NCBI RefSeq assembly: GCF_028993555.1
Contig: NZ_CP118610.1
Location: 1-64,000 of the forward strand
Reading direction: 5' to 3'
DNA: 64,000 nt
From: Ensifer adhaerens
GTDB taxonomy: Bacteria > Pseudomonadota > Alphaproteobacteria > Rhizobiales > Rhizobiaceae
Part shown: positions 49,019 to 59,442 of the stretch, one piece after another
How the letters are laid out: each line of letters opens with the position of its first letter
Position numbering within the stretch: position 1 is the stretch's first letter
Notes under the pieces: model-generated
The model's database searches: none
The model's input: the letters and a program-made list of their open reading frames with translations, nothing else
What the model was told of the DNA's origin: nothing
Position numbers and translations under genes: made by a program

Positions 49019-50614
49019 ATGGTAAGACTGGCTGGCAGAGTGATGCTTCTCTCCGGTTTCCCGAGGGTGTTGCTCGCGTTCTTCGCGGGACTTCTCGCAG
49101 TTCTGGCGCAACCGCCCTTCGGCATCTTTGCCTTTGCTTTCGTCGCCTTCCCGATCCTCGTCTGGCTGCTCGACGGCGCGACCGGAAATCCGGATGGCGG
49201 CATCGTCAGGCGGCTCTGGCCGGCGGCGGCGATCGGCTGGTGGTTCGGCTTCGGCTATTTCCTCGGCGGTCTCTGGTGGCTCGGCAACGCGCTCCTGGTG
49301 GAGGCTGACGAATTCGCCTGGGCATTGCCGCTCGCTGTCGTCGGTCTTCCGGCCTTCCTGGCGCTCTTTTACGCGCTCGCGACCCTTGTCGCGCGCCTGT
49401 TCTGGTCCGATGGTGTCGGGCGGATTGCGGCGCTTGCGCTGGCCTTCGGCCTTTGCGAATGGCTGCGGAGCTTCCTCTTCAGCGGATTTCCCTGGAATGC
49501 CATCGGCTATGCGGCGATGCCGATGCCGCTGATGATGCAGTCTGCAAGCGTCGTCAATCTTGCAACCATCAACATGCTGGCGGTCTTCGTCTTCGCGGCA
49601 CCCGCACTACTTGCCACCGGCAGGGGCAGCCGGATCGGCCTCGCCGCCGCACTCGTCCTCTTCACGGCGCACGTCGGCTTCGGCTTCTATCGCCTGGCAC
49701 AGCCGGCTCCAGCGGCGGCGGAGCCGCCGCTAACGGTCCGTCTCGTCCAGCCGGTAATCGACCAGGCGAAAAAGCTCGACGACCGCGAGCGTGCGGCAGT
49801 CTTCGAGGAGCATCTTTCGCTCACCACTGCCGCACCCGAAAACGGCGGCAAACGCCCGGACATCATTGTCTGGCCCGAGACGTCGATCCCCTTCATCCTC
49901 ACCGACAATCCGGACGCCCTGGCGCGCATCGCCGAGGCGCTCGAGGACGATCAGATCCTCATCGCCGGTGCAGTGCGTGCCGAGGATGCGGGCGCCGGCC
50001 TGCCGCCGCGCTACTACAACTCGATCTATGTCATCGATGGTCGCGGTCAGATCGTCGGCGCCGCCGACAAGGTGCATCTCGTCCCCTTTGGCGAGTATCT
50101 GCCGTTCGAGGAGGTGCTGTCGTCCTGGGGCCTGAGTTCCGTCGCCGCCTCCATGCCGGGCGGTTTTTCGGCGGCAAGGAGCCGCTCGCTGATGACGTTG
50201 CCCGGCGGCAGGACACTCTATCCGCTGGTCTGCTACGAGGCGATCTTCCCTGACGAGATCGACGGGGCCGCGCGCACGGCGGACGCGCTGCTCAACATCA
50301 CCAACGATGCCTGGTTCGGCGACACGCCAGGTCCGCGCCAGCATTTCCATCAGGCACAACTGCGCGCCGTCGAGACCGGAATACCCCTTATCCGTGCAGC
50401 CAACAGCGGTATATCAGCAATTGTTGATGCACGTGGGGTTTTAATGGTAGGATTGTCCTACAATTATAGGGGAGTGGTCGACACACTTCTGCCGGGAAAG
50501 ATGCCTACGCCTTTGGACGACGCTACGCGAAGCCGAATCTTCTGGCTGAGTGCACTCTTCCTCCTTCTGGTTGCAGTGTTTTCGCGTGTTGGTTTTAATA
50601 TTAGGAAGAATTGA
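49019..50614 (+). CDS. lnt: Apolipoprotein N-acyltransferase
   Basis: A 531-aa inner-membrane enzyme that adds the third acyl chain to lipoproteins. About seven transmembrane segments lie in residues 10-225 and at 508-526. The nitrilase-like domain lies between, with catalytic Glu in WPETSIPF near 287, Lys in GAADKVHLVPFGEYLPF near 350 and Cys in YPLVCYEAIFPDEI near 405. Start ATG at 49019. The preceding 270 bp contains no gene and only a short GTGCGCGG direct repeat. Its stop codon overlaps the promoter of the next gene. Confidence 0.96.
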   Translation: MVRLAGRVMLLSGFPRVLLAFFAGLLAVLAQPPFGIFAFAFVAFPILVWLLDGATGNPDGGIVRRLWPAAAIGWWFGFGYFLGGLWWLGNALLVEADEFAWALPLAVVGLPAFLALFYALATLVARLFWSDGVGRIAALALAFGLCEWLRSFLFSGFPWNAIGYAAMPMPLMMQSASVVNLATINMLAVFVFAAPALLATGRGSRIGLAAALVLFTAHVGFGFYRLAQPAPAAAEPPLTVRLVQPVIDQAKKLDDRERAAVFEEHLSLTTAAPENGGKRPDIIVWPETSIPFILTDNPDALARIAEALEDDQILIAGAVRAEDAGAGLPPRYYNSIYVIDGRGQIVGAADKVHLVPFGEYLPFEEVLSSWGLSSVAASMPGGFSAARSRSLMTLPGGRTLYPLVCYEAIFPDEIDGAARTADALLNITNDAWFGDTPGPRQHFHQAQLRAVETGIPLIRAANSGISAIVDARGVLMVGLSYNYRGVVDTLLPGKMPTPLDDATRSRIFWLSALFLLLVAVFSRVGFNIRKN

Positions 50615-50639
50615 CCTAAAACCCCTAAAATTGCATAGT
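50611..50639 (+). promoter_or_regulatory. Sigma-70-type promoter of the praR-like gene
   Basis: TTGACC (50611-50616), 17-bp AT-rich spacer, CATAGT (50634-50639). The -35 overlaps the lnt stop codon. The leader would be about 115 bases. Confidence 0.5.
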
Positions 50640-50759
50640 GGTCCGCACCATCGTCCTTGTTGTGGCGGCTTTGTCGTATCACCGTGGCGGTCACCCCGGT
50701 GAGCGTTGCGTCATGCCGGGCGGTGGATCAAACGAAACAGCGTGTTTGGGAACGCAGAT

Positions 50760-51179
50760 ATGATCGAAAACAAAAAGAAGCCGAACCCGATCGACATTCA
50801 TGTCGGTAGTCGGATTCGTCTTCGCCGCACGATGCTTGGCATGAGCCAGGAGAAGCTCGGCGAAAGTCTGGGGATCACCTTTCAGCAGATTCAGAAGTAC
50901 GAGAAGGGCACGAACCGCGTCGGCGCGAGCCGGTTGCAGAACATTTCGGGCATTCTGAACGTTCCGGTTTCCTTCTTCTTCGAAGATGCGCCGGGTGAAA
51001 GCACCTCCGGTCAACCCGGCATGGCGGAAGCGTCCAGCTCCAACTACGTTGTGGATTTCCTTTCGTCTTCCGAAGGGCTGCAACTCAACCGTGCCTTCGT
51101 CAAGATCACGGATCCGAAGGTTCGTCGCCGTCTCGTCGATCTCGTCAAGGCACTCGCTGCGGAAGCGGAAAGCGAATAG
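50760..51179 (+). CDS. praR: XRE-family regulator of the PraR/PhrR type
   Basis: A 139-aa regulator with a Cro/CI helix-turn-helix (VGSRIRLRRTMLGMSQEKLGES, then QQIQKYEKGTNRVGASRLQNIS, residues about 15-60), an acidic middle and a C-terminal helix (VRRRLVDLVKALAAEAES). It corresponds to PhrR of S. medicae and PraR of R. leguminosarum, regulators of quorum sensing, surface attachment and symbiosis; the symbol is given by family resemblance and position next to metK. The ATG at 50760 follows AACGCAGAT with a poor ribosome binding site. It ends at a terminator. Confidence 0.85.
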   Translation: MIENKKKPNPIDIHVGSRIRLRRTMLGMSQEKLGESLGITFQQIQKYEKGTNRVGASRLQNISGILNVPVSFFFEDAPGESTSGQPGMAEASSSNYVVDFLSSSEGLQLNRAFVKITDPKVRRRLVDLVKALAAEAESE

Positions 51180-51210
51180 TTCCAACGTTCCTCGTCGGGA
51201 CTTGAAAACA

Positions 51211-51234
51211 AAGCGGCCTTTGTGCCGCTTTTTT
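51211..51234 (+). terminator. Rho-independent terminator of the praR-like gene
   Basis: AAGCGGC-CTTTGT-GCCGCTT followed by four more T residues, starting 31 bases after the stop. It separates this gene from metK. Confidence 0.85.
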
Positions 51235-51267
51235 CATGCGCGCTTTTCTCCGGGCGCACCAAAGTGA

Positions 51268-51297
51268 TTGGCTCCGATGGTGATATAAAGATATATT
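51268..51297 (+). promoter_or_regulatory. Candidate promoter of metK
   Basis: TTGGCT (51268-51273), 17-18-bp spacer, ATATAT/TATATT (51291-51297). The leader would be about 75-80 bases. I could not fit a SAM-II or other SAM riboswitch to it. Confidence 0.4.
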
Positions 51298-51379
51298 TAT
51301 GTCGTTGTGCGCTTGTTTTTCGGGCGCAAAACCACTAACACCATGCCAGCGCTTTTTCTTCATTGAGGGGACTTCCCGC

Positions 51380-52648
51380 ATGCGTGCAAACTACCTGTTC
51401 ACGAGTGAATCCGTAGCCGAAGGTCATCCGGACAAGGTGTGTGACCGTATCTCCGACGAGATCGTGGACCTGGTCTACCGCGAAGCGGCCAAGACCGGTG
51501 TCGACCCGTGGGGCGTTCGCATCGCCTGCGAAACGCTGGCGACCACCAACCGCGTCGTCATCGCCGGCGAAGTGCGCCTGCCGCCGAGCCTTCTGAAAAA
51601 GGACAAGGACGGCAACGAGGTCATCAACCCCTCGAAATTCAAGTCTGCCGCCCGCAAGGCGATCCGCGAGATCGGCTATGAGCAGGACGGGTTCCACTGG
51701 AAGACGGCGAAGATCGACGTGCTTCTGCACTTCCAGTCCGCCCACATCGCACAGGGCGTCGACAGCGCTGCCGACAAGCAGGGCGAAGAGGGTGCCGGCG
51801 ACCAGGGCATCATGTTCGGCTACGCCTGCCGTGAGACCGCCGAACTCATGCCGGCGCCGATCTACTACTCGCACCGCATCCTCAATCTGCTCGCCGCCGC
51901 CCGCAAGAAGGGCGAAGGCGAAGTCGCCAAGCTCGGCCCGGACGCCAAGAGCCAGGTGACCGTGCGCTACGTCGACGGCAAGCCGTCGGAAGTCACCTCG
52001 ATCGTTCTGTCGACGCAGCATCTCGATGACACCTGGGATTCCACCAAGGTTCGCTCGGTTGTCGAGCCCTATATCCGCGAAGCGCTCGATGATCTGAAGA
52101 TCGCCGACGACTGCACCTGGTACATCAACCCGACCGGCAAGTTCGTCATCGGTGGCCCGGACGGCGACGCCGGCCTCACCGGCCGCAAGATCATCGTCGA
52201 CACCTATGGTGGCGCGGCGCCCCATGGTGGCGGCGCATTCTCGGGCAAGGACACGACCAAGGTCGACCGTTCGGCAGCCTATGCTGCGCGCTACCTTGCG
52301 AAGAACGTGGTTGCTGCCGGTCTTGCCGATCGTTGCACGATCCAGCTCTCCTACGCCATCGGCGTTGCCCAGCCGCTGTCGATCTATGTCGATCTGCACG
52401 GCACCGGCAAGGTCTCGGAAGACCAGGTCGAGCAGGCCATCCGCAAGACGATGGACCTGTCGCCGTCTGGCATTCGCCGTCACCTCGACCTCAACAAGCC
52501 GATCTACGCCAAGACGTCCGCTTACGGCCACTTCGGCCGCAAGGCTGGCCGCGATGGTTCCTTCTCCTGGGAGAAGCTCGACCTGGTGAAGCCGCTGAAG
52601 GCCGCAATCGAGCAGAGCGGCGCCGTCAACGGCCGCGCGGCCGCCTAA
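51380..52648 (+). CDS. metK: S-adenosylmethionine synthetase
   Basis: A 422-aa enzyme making SAM from methionine and ATP. Motifs: [20 protein letters not shown] near residues 5-24 (ATP/metal site), [16 protein letters not shown] near 138-153, and the P-loop-like [19 protein letters not shown] near 283-301. It is slightly longer than enterobacterial MetK, as in other rhizobia. The ATG at 51380 follows GAGGGGAC; the in-frame extension to 51299 is leader. trmB, a SAM user, lies 167 bp downstream behind a terminator. Confidence 0.97.
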   Translation: MRANYLFTSESVAEGHPDKVCDRISDEIVDLVYREAAKTGVDPWGVRIACETLATTNRVVIAGEVRLPPSLLKKDKDGNEVINPSKFKSAARKAIREIGYEQDGFHWKTAKIDVLLHFQSAHIAQGVDSAADKQGEEGAGDQGIMFGYACRETAELMPAPIYYSHRILNLLAAARKKGEGEVAKLGPDAKSQVTVRYVDGKPSEVTSIVLSTQHLDDTWDSTKVRSVVEPYIREALDDLKIADDCTWYINPTGKFVIGGPDGDAGLTGRKIIVDTYGGAAPHGGGAFSGKDTTKVDRSAAYAARYLAKNVVAAGLADRCTIQLSYAIGVAQPLSIYVDLHGTGKVSEDQVEQAIRKTMDLSPSGIRRHLDLNKPIYAKTSAYGHFGRKAGRDGSFSWEKLDLVKPLKAAIEQSGAVNGRAAA

Positions 52649-52659
52649 GGCTGGCTCTG

Positions 52660-52678
52660 GCGCGGTGCCACACCGCGC
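52660..52678. other. Hairpin after metK
   Basis: GCGCGGTG-CCA-CACCGCGC, a perfect 8-bp stem 12 bases after the metK stop, with no T-tract. Possibly a 3' stabiliser in front of the terminator at 52727. Confidence 0.45.
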
Positions 52679-52726
52679 ATTGAAGATAACGCAGTGGCCT
52701 GCTATCAGGCGCTTGCGAATTTCAGG

Positions 52727-52763
52727 GCGGGCGCTCCGGCAAGGAGCGCCCGCTTCGTTCATT
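52727..52763 (+). terminator. Probable terminator between metK and trmB
   Basis: An 11-bp perfect stem GCGGGCGCTCC / GGAGCGCCCGC with loop GGCAA, then TTCGTTCATTTT. The stem is strong and the T-tract interrupted. Confidence 0.65.
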
Positions 52764-52815
52764 TTGATTTTGGGTTGGCTTGATCCGGGATCAGCGTGAC
52801 CAAGGGACAAACGAC

Positions 52816-53514
52816 ATGACCGAACCGCGCCGTGCCAGAGCAACCGAGGCCTTTTTTGGCCGCCGCAAGGGCAAGCCTTTGCGCGAGCGGCAGACGGCGC
52901 ATCTGGAAACCGTGCTGCCGACGCTGAAGCTCGACCTGTCGAGCGCGGCACCTGCGGAATTGAAAGCGTTGTTTCCCGAGGGTGTCGAGCGCATCCGGCT
53001 GGAAATCGGCTTCGGTGGCGGCGAACATCTGATCCACCGCGCGGCCGAGACGCCCTCGACCGGTTTTATTGGCGTCGAACCCTTCGTCAATTCCATGGCC
53101 AAACTCGTCGGCCACATCGAGGATCGCGGTGTCAGCAACATCCGCCTTTATGACGACGACGCTACGCAGGTCCTCGACTGGCTGCCGGCCGCTTCCGTCG
53201 ACCAGATCGACCTGCTCTATCCGGACCCGTGGCCGAAGCGCAAACACTGGAAGCGCCGCTTCGTCTCCAAGGTCAACCTTGATCGCTTTGCGCGCGTGCT
53301 GAAGCCGGGCGGGCTGTTCTGCTTCGCCTCGGATATCGATACCTATGTCAACTGGACGCTGTTGCATTGCCGCGATCACGCGGCCTTCGAATGGACGGCG
53401 CAGAAGGCAGCCGACTGGCTGACGCCGTACGAGGGGTGGCCGAGCACACGCTACGAGGCCAAGGCACGCCGGGAAGGCCGGAGCTCCGCCTATCTCACCT
53501 TCCGCCGCGTCTAA
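52816..53514 (+). CDS. trmB: tRNA (guanine-N7-)-methyltransferase
   Basis: A 232-aa class I methyltransferase that makes m7G46 in tRNA. SAM site [17 protein letters not shown] near residues 61-77, [13 protein letters not shown], and the substrate motif [18 protein letters not shown] near 133-150 are diagnostic. The N-terminal basic stretch ([21 protein letters not shown]) is usual in alphaproteobacteria. The ATG at 52816 is the family start. Two palindromic repeats follow immediately. Confidence 0.97.
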   Translation: MTEPRRARATEAFFGRRKGKPLRERQTAHLETVLPTLKLDLSSAAPAELKALFPEGVERIRLEIGFGGGEHLIHRAAETPSTGFIGVEPFVNSMAKLVGHIEDRGVSNIRLYDDDATQVLDWLPAASVDQIDLLYPDPWPKRKHWKRRFVSKVNLDRFARVLKPGGLFCFASDIDTYVNWTLLHCRDHAAFEWTAQKAADWLTPYEGWPSTRYEAKARREGRSSAYLTFRRV

Positions 53515-53515
53515 G

Positions 53516-53559
53516 CAATTCCAGGAAAAGTGCGAAGCGGTCTTCCGTTCGGAATTGCG
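53516..53559. repeat. RIME-like palindromic repeat, family B (tandem copy 1)
   Basis: A 44-base element: CAATTCCAGGAAAAGTGCG, AAGCGGTCTTCCGTT, CGGAATTGCG. Outer arms CAATTCC / GGAATTG are perfect. It differs from the copy 56 bp downstream at one base (TCTTCC against TTTTCC). It begins two bases after the trmB stop. Confidence 0.9.
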
Positions 53560-53571
53560 GCAAGTCCAAGT

Positions 53572-53615
53572 CAATTCCAGGAAAAGTGCGAAGCGGTTTT
53601 CCGTTCGGAATTGCG
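53572..53615. repeat. RIME-like palindromic repeat, family B (tandem copy 2)
   Basis: The second 44-base copy, same orientation, 56-bp period, with the intact inner arms GGAAAA / TTTTCC. A third, more diverged member is at 7044-7083. Confidence 0.9.
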
Positions 53616-53680
53616 ACGCTGAATACAGAGCGGCGGCTTCATTCAGCACTTTAGTTCCGCCGTCAGCGACGGCAGCCTGA

Positions 53681-53938
53681 TCAATGCAGGGTGACCGTCT
53701 TCAGGTCATCCTCGGCGGCCTTGAAGAAGGTGCTGGAACGATTGTCGGTCAGGAGGATCGGCGTTCCGTCGGCGCCGAAGAGCGCCCAGAGATCAATGCC
53801 TGGTCTCATCTCGGGTGCTTCCGGGAAGCAGCGCGAGACTTCTTCCGAACGCATTTTCCGGATGTAGCCGATTTCGCCTTCGCCGAGATGTGCGAGGTCG
53901 TTCTTCGACAGTGATGAGCTGATGGCTTTCAGTCCCAT
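53681..53938 (-). CDS. DUF1150 family protein
   Basis: An 85-aa conserved alphaproteobacterial protein. The family core is DLAHLGEGEIGYIRKM near residues 14-29 and GIDLWALFGADGTPILLTDNR near 47-67. It is 47 bp downstream of the Hsp20 gene on the same strand, the usual place for DUF1150, so it is probably heat-induced with it. No function is known. Confidence 0.9.
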   Translation of the reverse strand: MGLKAISSSLSKNDLAHLGEGEIGYIRKMRSEEVSRCFPEAPEMRPGIDLWALFGADGTPILLTDNRSSTFFKAAEDDLKTVTLH

Positions 53939-53985
53939 GGTGGTACTCCGTGGTCGCCGGCCAGGGGAGAATCCCGCCGGTTATC

Positions 53986-54417
53986 CTACTCTGGGACTGA
54001 AATGTTAATTTTCTTTACCATACGCACCGGTTCGGGACGAACGAGGTCGACGGAGAGCAAGCCGTTGCGCAGCTCGGCGCCGAGAACTTTCATGCCGTCG
54101 GCCAGAACGAAGGTGCGTTGGAACTGGCGTGCAGCGATACCGCGGTGCAGGTACTCGCGATCGCCGTTGTCGACCTGGCGGCCGCGGATGACGAGCTGAT
54201 TTTCTTCGGTGGTGACTTCGAGGTCTTCTTCGGAAAACCCGGCCACGGCAAGCGTGATCCTCAGCCGCTCGGGTGCGTCTACGGCCGCATCCCCGCGGAT
54301 GCGCTCGATATTGTAGGGCGGGTATCCGTCATTGCCCTTGGCGATGCGCTCAAGGGTCTTTTCCATCGTATCGAAACCCAGCAGGAGCGGGCTCGTAAAG
54401 GGCGTAATTCGGCTCAT
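53986..54417 (-). CDS. Small heat-shock protein (Hsp20/IbpA family)
   Basis: A 143-aa holdase chaperone. The alpha-crystallin domain spans about residues 35-130 (NIERIRGDAAVDAPERLRITLAVAGF, then LVIRGRQ and RTFVLADGMKVLGAELRNGLLSVDL, ending with the IxV-like INISVPE tail). An N-terminal FTSPLLLGFDTMEKTLERI matches the IbpA type. It is preceded by an RpoH-like promoter and a roughly 60-base leader in which the ribosome binding site can pair with upstream bases, so both transcriptional and RNA-thermometer control are possible. Confidence 0.95.
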   Translation of the reverse strand: MSRITPFTSPLLLGFDTMEKTLERIAKGNDGYPPYNIERIRGDAAVDAPERLRITLAVAGFSEEDLEVTTEENQLVIRGRQVDNGDREYLHRGIAARQFQRTFVLADGMKVLGAELRNGLLSVDLVRPEPVRMVKKINISVPE

Positions 54418-54475
54418 TCTTCAAGTCCTTGCGAGATCAAGCGACCGTTGTTCGGACCTGCTCAGCAGCATCCTT
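54418..54475 (-). promoter_or_regulatory. Possible RNA thermometer in the Hsp20 leader
   Basis: On the minus strand, AGGTCC can pair with GGACTT, which includes part of the AAGGA ribosome binding site. Rhizobial Hsp20 leaders often carry ROSE-type thermometers of this length. I did not find the full ROSE consensus, so this is a weak prediction. Confidence 0.3.
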
Positions 54476-54481
54476 CCCGCA

Positions 54482-54510
54482 ATATGGTAGCTGTGCGCAA
54501 TGAGTGCAAG
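54482..54510 (-). promoter_or_regulatory. RpoH (sigma-32)-type promoter of the Hsp20-DUF1150 operon
   Basis: On the minus strand, CTTGCAC (54510-54504), 14-bp spacer, TACCATAT (54489-54482), close to CTTGAAA-N11-16-CCCCATNT. The -10 matches at seven of eight positions if the variable base is counted. Its place before a small heat-shock gene supports it. Confidence 0.55.
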
Positions 54511-54683
54511 CCGCTTGCCTCGGACGTGCACGCAAATCATAGTCCGCTCTCACAGAATCCCGGAGTGGGACGCGGAGGGCGCATGCGACGCTACCTCGTA
54601 TTCGCTCGGGTACATTGAAATCGATCGCGCCTGGCTTTGGGTCGGGTCGACCCATCCAAACGTGATCCAGGGAGGACGAGAGA

Positions 54684-55628
54684 GTGCCCGCGCCGAGAAA
54701 GATAATCATAGACACCGATCCCGGGCAGGACGATGCCGCCGCCATCATGCTCGCTTTCGGCAGTCCGGAAGAGATCGACCTGCTCGGCATCACCACGGTC
54801 GCCGGCAACGTGCCGCTGGCCTTGACGGCCCGCAACGCACGCATTCTCTGCGAGCTTTGCGACCGGCCGAAGGTCCGGGTGTTCTCCGGTGCCGACAAGC
54901 CGATCGCCCGTCCGCTGGTGACCGCCGAGCACGTGCACGGCAAGACGGGCCTCGACGGCCCGACGCTTGACGAGCCGACGATGAAACTCGAGGAGCAACA
55001 TGCGGTCGACTTCATCGTCGAGACGCTGCGCAACGAGGCAGAGGGCACGGTGACGCTCTGCACGCTGGGACCGCTCACCAACATCGCGCTCGCGCTTCAG
55101 AAGGCGCCCGAGATTGCGCCGCGGGTGAAGGATCTGGTGATGATGGGCGGCGGCTTCTTTGAAGGCGGCAACATCACGCCGGCGGCCGAGTTCAATATCT
55201 ATGTCGATCCGGAGGCCGCCGATATCGTTTTCCGATCGGGCATTCCGATCGTGATGATGCCGCTCGATGTCACCCATCGCGTGCTCACGCACAAGGCACG
55301 GGTGCAGAAGATCCGCGACATCGGCAGCCGCCCGGCGATCGCCATGGCCGAGATGCTCGAATTCTTCGAGCGCTTCGACATCGAGAAATACGGCACCGAT
55401 GGCGGCCCGCTGCACGACCCGACGGTCATTGCCTATCTGCTGCGCCCTGAACTGTTTACGGGCCGGGATTGCAATGTCGAGATCGAAGCCAAGTCGCCAC
55501 TGACGGCGGGCATGACCGTCGTCGACTGGTGGCAGGTCACCGGCCGCCCGCACAACGCCAAGGTCATGCGTTTCGTCGACGATCAGGGCTTTTTCGATCT
55601 GTTGACCGAGCGGCTGGCGCGCATCTGA
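54684..55628 (+). CDS. Inosine-uridine-type nucleoside hydrolase
   Basis: A 314-aa enzyme that hydrolyses ribonucleosides to base and ribose. The calcium/ribose site is IIDTDPGQDDAAAIMLAF near residues 8-25 (DTDPGxDDA). GNVPLALTARNA, the HGKTGLDGP segment, TLGPLTNIALAL and MGGGFFEGGNITPAAEFNIYVDP are family-conserved. The catalytic-site His is expected in LHDPTVIAYLL near 240. It is a free-standing gene that converges with the chemoreceptor; ribokinase, which would use released ribose, lies just beyond that receptor. Confidence 0.93.
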   Translation: MPAPRKIIIDTDPGQDDAAAIMLAFGSPEEIDLLGITTVAGNVPLALTARNARILCELCDRPKVRVFSGADKPIARPLVTAEHVHGKTGLDGPTLDEPTMKLEEQHAVDFIVETLRNEAEGTVTLCTLGPLTNIALALQKAPEIAPRVKDLVMMGGGFFEGGNITPAAEFNIYVDPEAADIVFRSGIPIVMMPLDVTHRVLTHKARVQKIRDIGSRPAIAMAEMLEFFERFDIEKYGTDGGPLHDPTVIAYLLRPELFTGRDCNVEIEAKSPLTAGMTVVDWWQVTGRPHNAKVMRFVDDQGFFDLLTERLARI

Positions 55629-55658
55629 GCCTGCGCTCGAACATCATGCTGCAAACAA

Positions 55659-55688
55659 AAACGGCGCCCCGAGGGGCGCCGTTTCTTT
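55659..55688. terminator. Bidirectional terminator, nucleoside hydrolase / chemoreceptor
   Basis: A perfect 12-bp stem AAACGGCGCCCC / GGGGCGCCGTTT with a GA loop and T-rich tails on both strands, placed between converging genes. Confidence 0.88.
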
Positions 55689-55702
55689 TCTCGATCCGTT
55701 GA

Positions 55703-58186
<2,484 letters not shown>

Positions 58187-58410
58187 TCAGATGCCGACCG
58201 GCATGTCGGAGACAACCGGGTCATGTCGACCGGCTTTCTCAGGGTCCTGAATAGACTGGAGAATCTTAAAATTGGGCCAACGCCAGCGCTAATTCACGCG
58301 TCGCTTTGATAAAATTACACGCAAAGTTTTATCTCCGCGACATCTGCTGTCCGGATTGCGCAAGCGGTGATTTCGAGAGGGTGGAAACGCGCGGCGGCAG
58401 AGAGCCGGCA

Positions 58411-58438
58411 AGAAAATGCGGGCGATTTCCGCCCGCAT
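58411..58438 (-). terminator. Rho-independent terminator of rbsK
   Basis: On the minus strand, ATGCGGGCG-GAAAT-CGCCCGCAT followed by TTTTCT, about 55 bases after the rbsK stop. The 9-bp stem is perfect. Confidence 0.8.
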
Positions 58439-58459
58439 CAGATGTCCTTTGGGGTCTGT

Positions 58460-58480
58460 CACGGGTCGCTCCGACCCGTG
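58460..58480. other. Second hairpin after rbsK
   Basis: CACGGGTCG-CTC-CGACCCGTG, a perfect 9-bp stem between the rbsK stop and its terminator. No T-tract. Possibly a 3'-end stabiliser. Confidence 0.5.
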
Positions 58481-58491
58481 GTTATCGCGAT

Positions 58492-59391
58492 CTAGATACG
58501 CGACGCCACTTCCGAGGAAAGCGGGATCGAGGGCTGGGCACCACTCTTCAGGCAGGCGAGTGAGCCGGCGACGGCCGCGCGGCGCAGCGCGTCGGCAAAG
58601 GCAATGCCAGCGTCGAGGCTGGCGGCAAGATAGCCGCAGAAGGTGTCGCCGGCGCCGACGGTGTCGACCGGCTCGATCTTCAGGCCCTTGGCACGCTGGA
58701 TCTGGCCTTCATGCACGGCCACGACGCCTTCGGCGCCGAGCGTGACGATGACCGTTTGGCCGGTCTCGGCGTGAAGCGCCTTCATCGCATCTTCCCGCTC
58801 AGCGCTGCTGATGCCGCTCTTGCCGGCAAGCAGCTCGAATTCGGTTTCATTGGCAATGACGATGTCGGCCATGCGTCCAAGGCGGGCCGCATCCGGGGTC
58901 AGCGGCGCGATGTTGATGACCGAACGCACGCCCTTTTGTTTGGCCTCAGTCAGCGCTTTTTCGACGGACGCGGCCGGAATTTCGAGTTGCAGCATCAGCG
59001 TGTCGCCGGGCGTCATCCCATCGACCGCCTTCACCGCATCGGCCTCATTGACGGTTGCATTGGCACTGGCGACGACGACGATGACATTCTCGCCGTCACC
59101 GCCGACCAGGATATGCGCGGTGCCGGTCGGCTCATTCACCGTCTTGGTCAGCGACAGGTCGGTGCCAGCACCCTTCAGCAGTTCCAGCGCACCTTCGGCG
59201 AAGCTGTCGGCGCCGACGGCACCCGCCATCTGCACCGTCGCGCCGGCACGCCGTGCGGCTAGCGCCTGGTTTGCGCCCTTGCCGCCCGCGGCGGTCGAAA
59301 AGCCCGTTCCGGCAACGGTCTCGCCCGGCTTCGGAAGGCGTGCGGTCGTGGCGATCAGGTCCATGTTGATGGACCCAAAAACAGTAATCAT
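58492..59391 (-). CDS. rbsK: Ribokinase
   Basis: A 299-aa PfkB-family kinase that phosphorylates D-ribose. N-terminal ITVFGSINMDLI and the substrate loop GGKGANQALAARRAGATVQMAG near residues 38-59; the C-terminal anion hole and base in DTVGAGDTFCGYLAASLDAG near 240-259 (catalytic Asp in GAGD). No ribose transport genes are next to it. A nucleoside hydrolase lies beyond the chemoreceptor, so it may serve ribose freed from nucleosides. Confidence 0.95.
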   Translation of the reverse strand: MITVFGSINMDLIATTARLPKPGETVAGTGFSTAAGGKGANQALAARRAGATVQMAGAVGADSFAEGALELLKGAGTDLSLTKTVNEPTGTAHILVGGDGENVIVVVASANATVNEADAVKAVDGMTPGDTLMLQLEIPAASVEKALTEAKQKGVRSVINIAPLTPDAARLGRMADIVIANETEFELLAGKSGISSAEREDAMKALHAETGQTVIVTLGAEGVVAVHEGQIQRAKGLKIEPVDTVGAGDTFCGYLAASLDAGIAFADALRRAAVAGSLACLKSGAQPSIPLSSEVASRI

Positions 59392-59442
59392 GTGAGAATG
59401 TCCCGTCGGATTGCAAAGTGGGCCGGAGAGTGCCCGACTGCG

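Noticed and set aside
51268..51379. SAM-II riboswitch upstream of metK
   Set aside because: An ATGGTG / CACCAT pairing looks suggestive, but its left arm would lie upstream of the likely start point and the conserved SAM-II core bases are missing.
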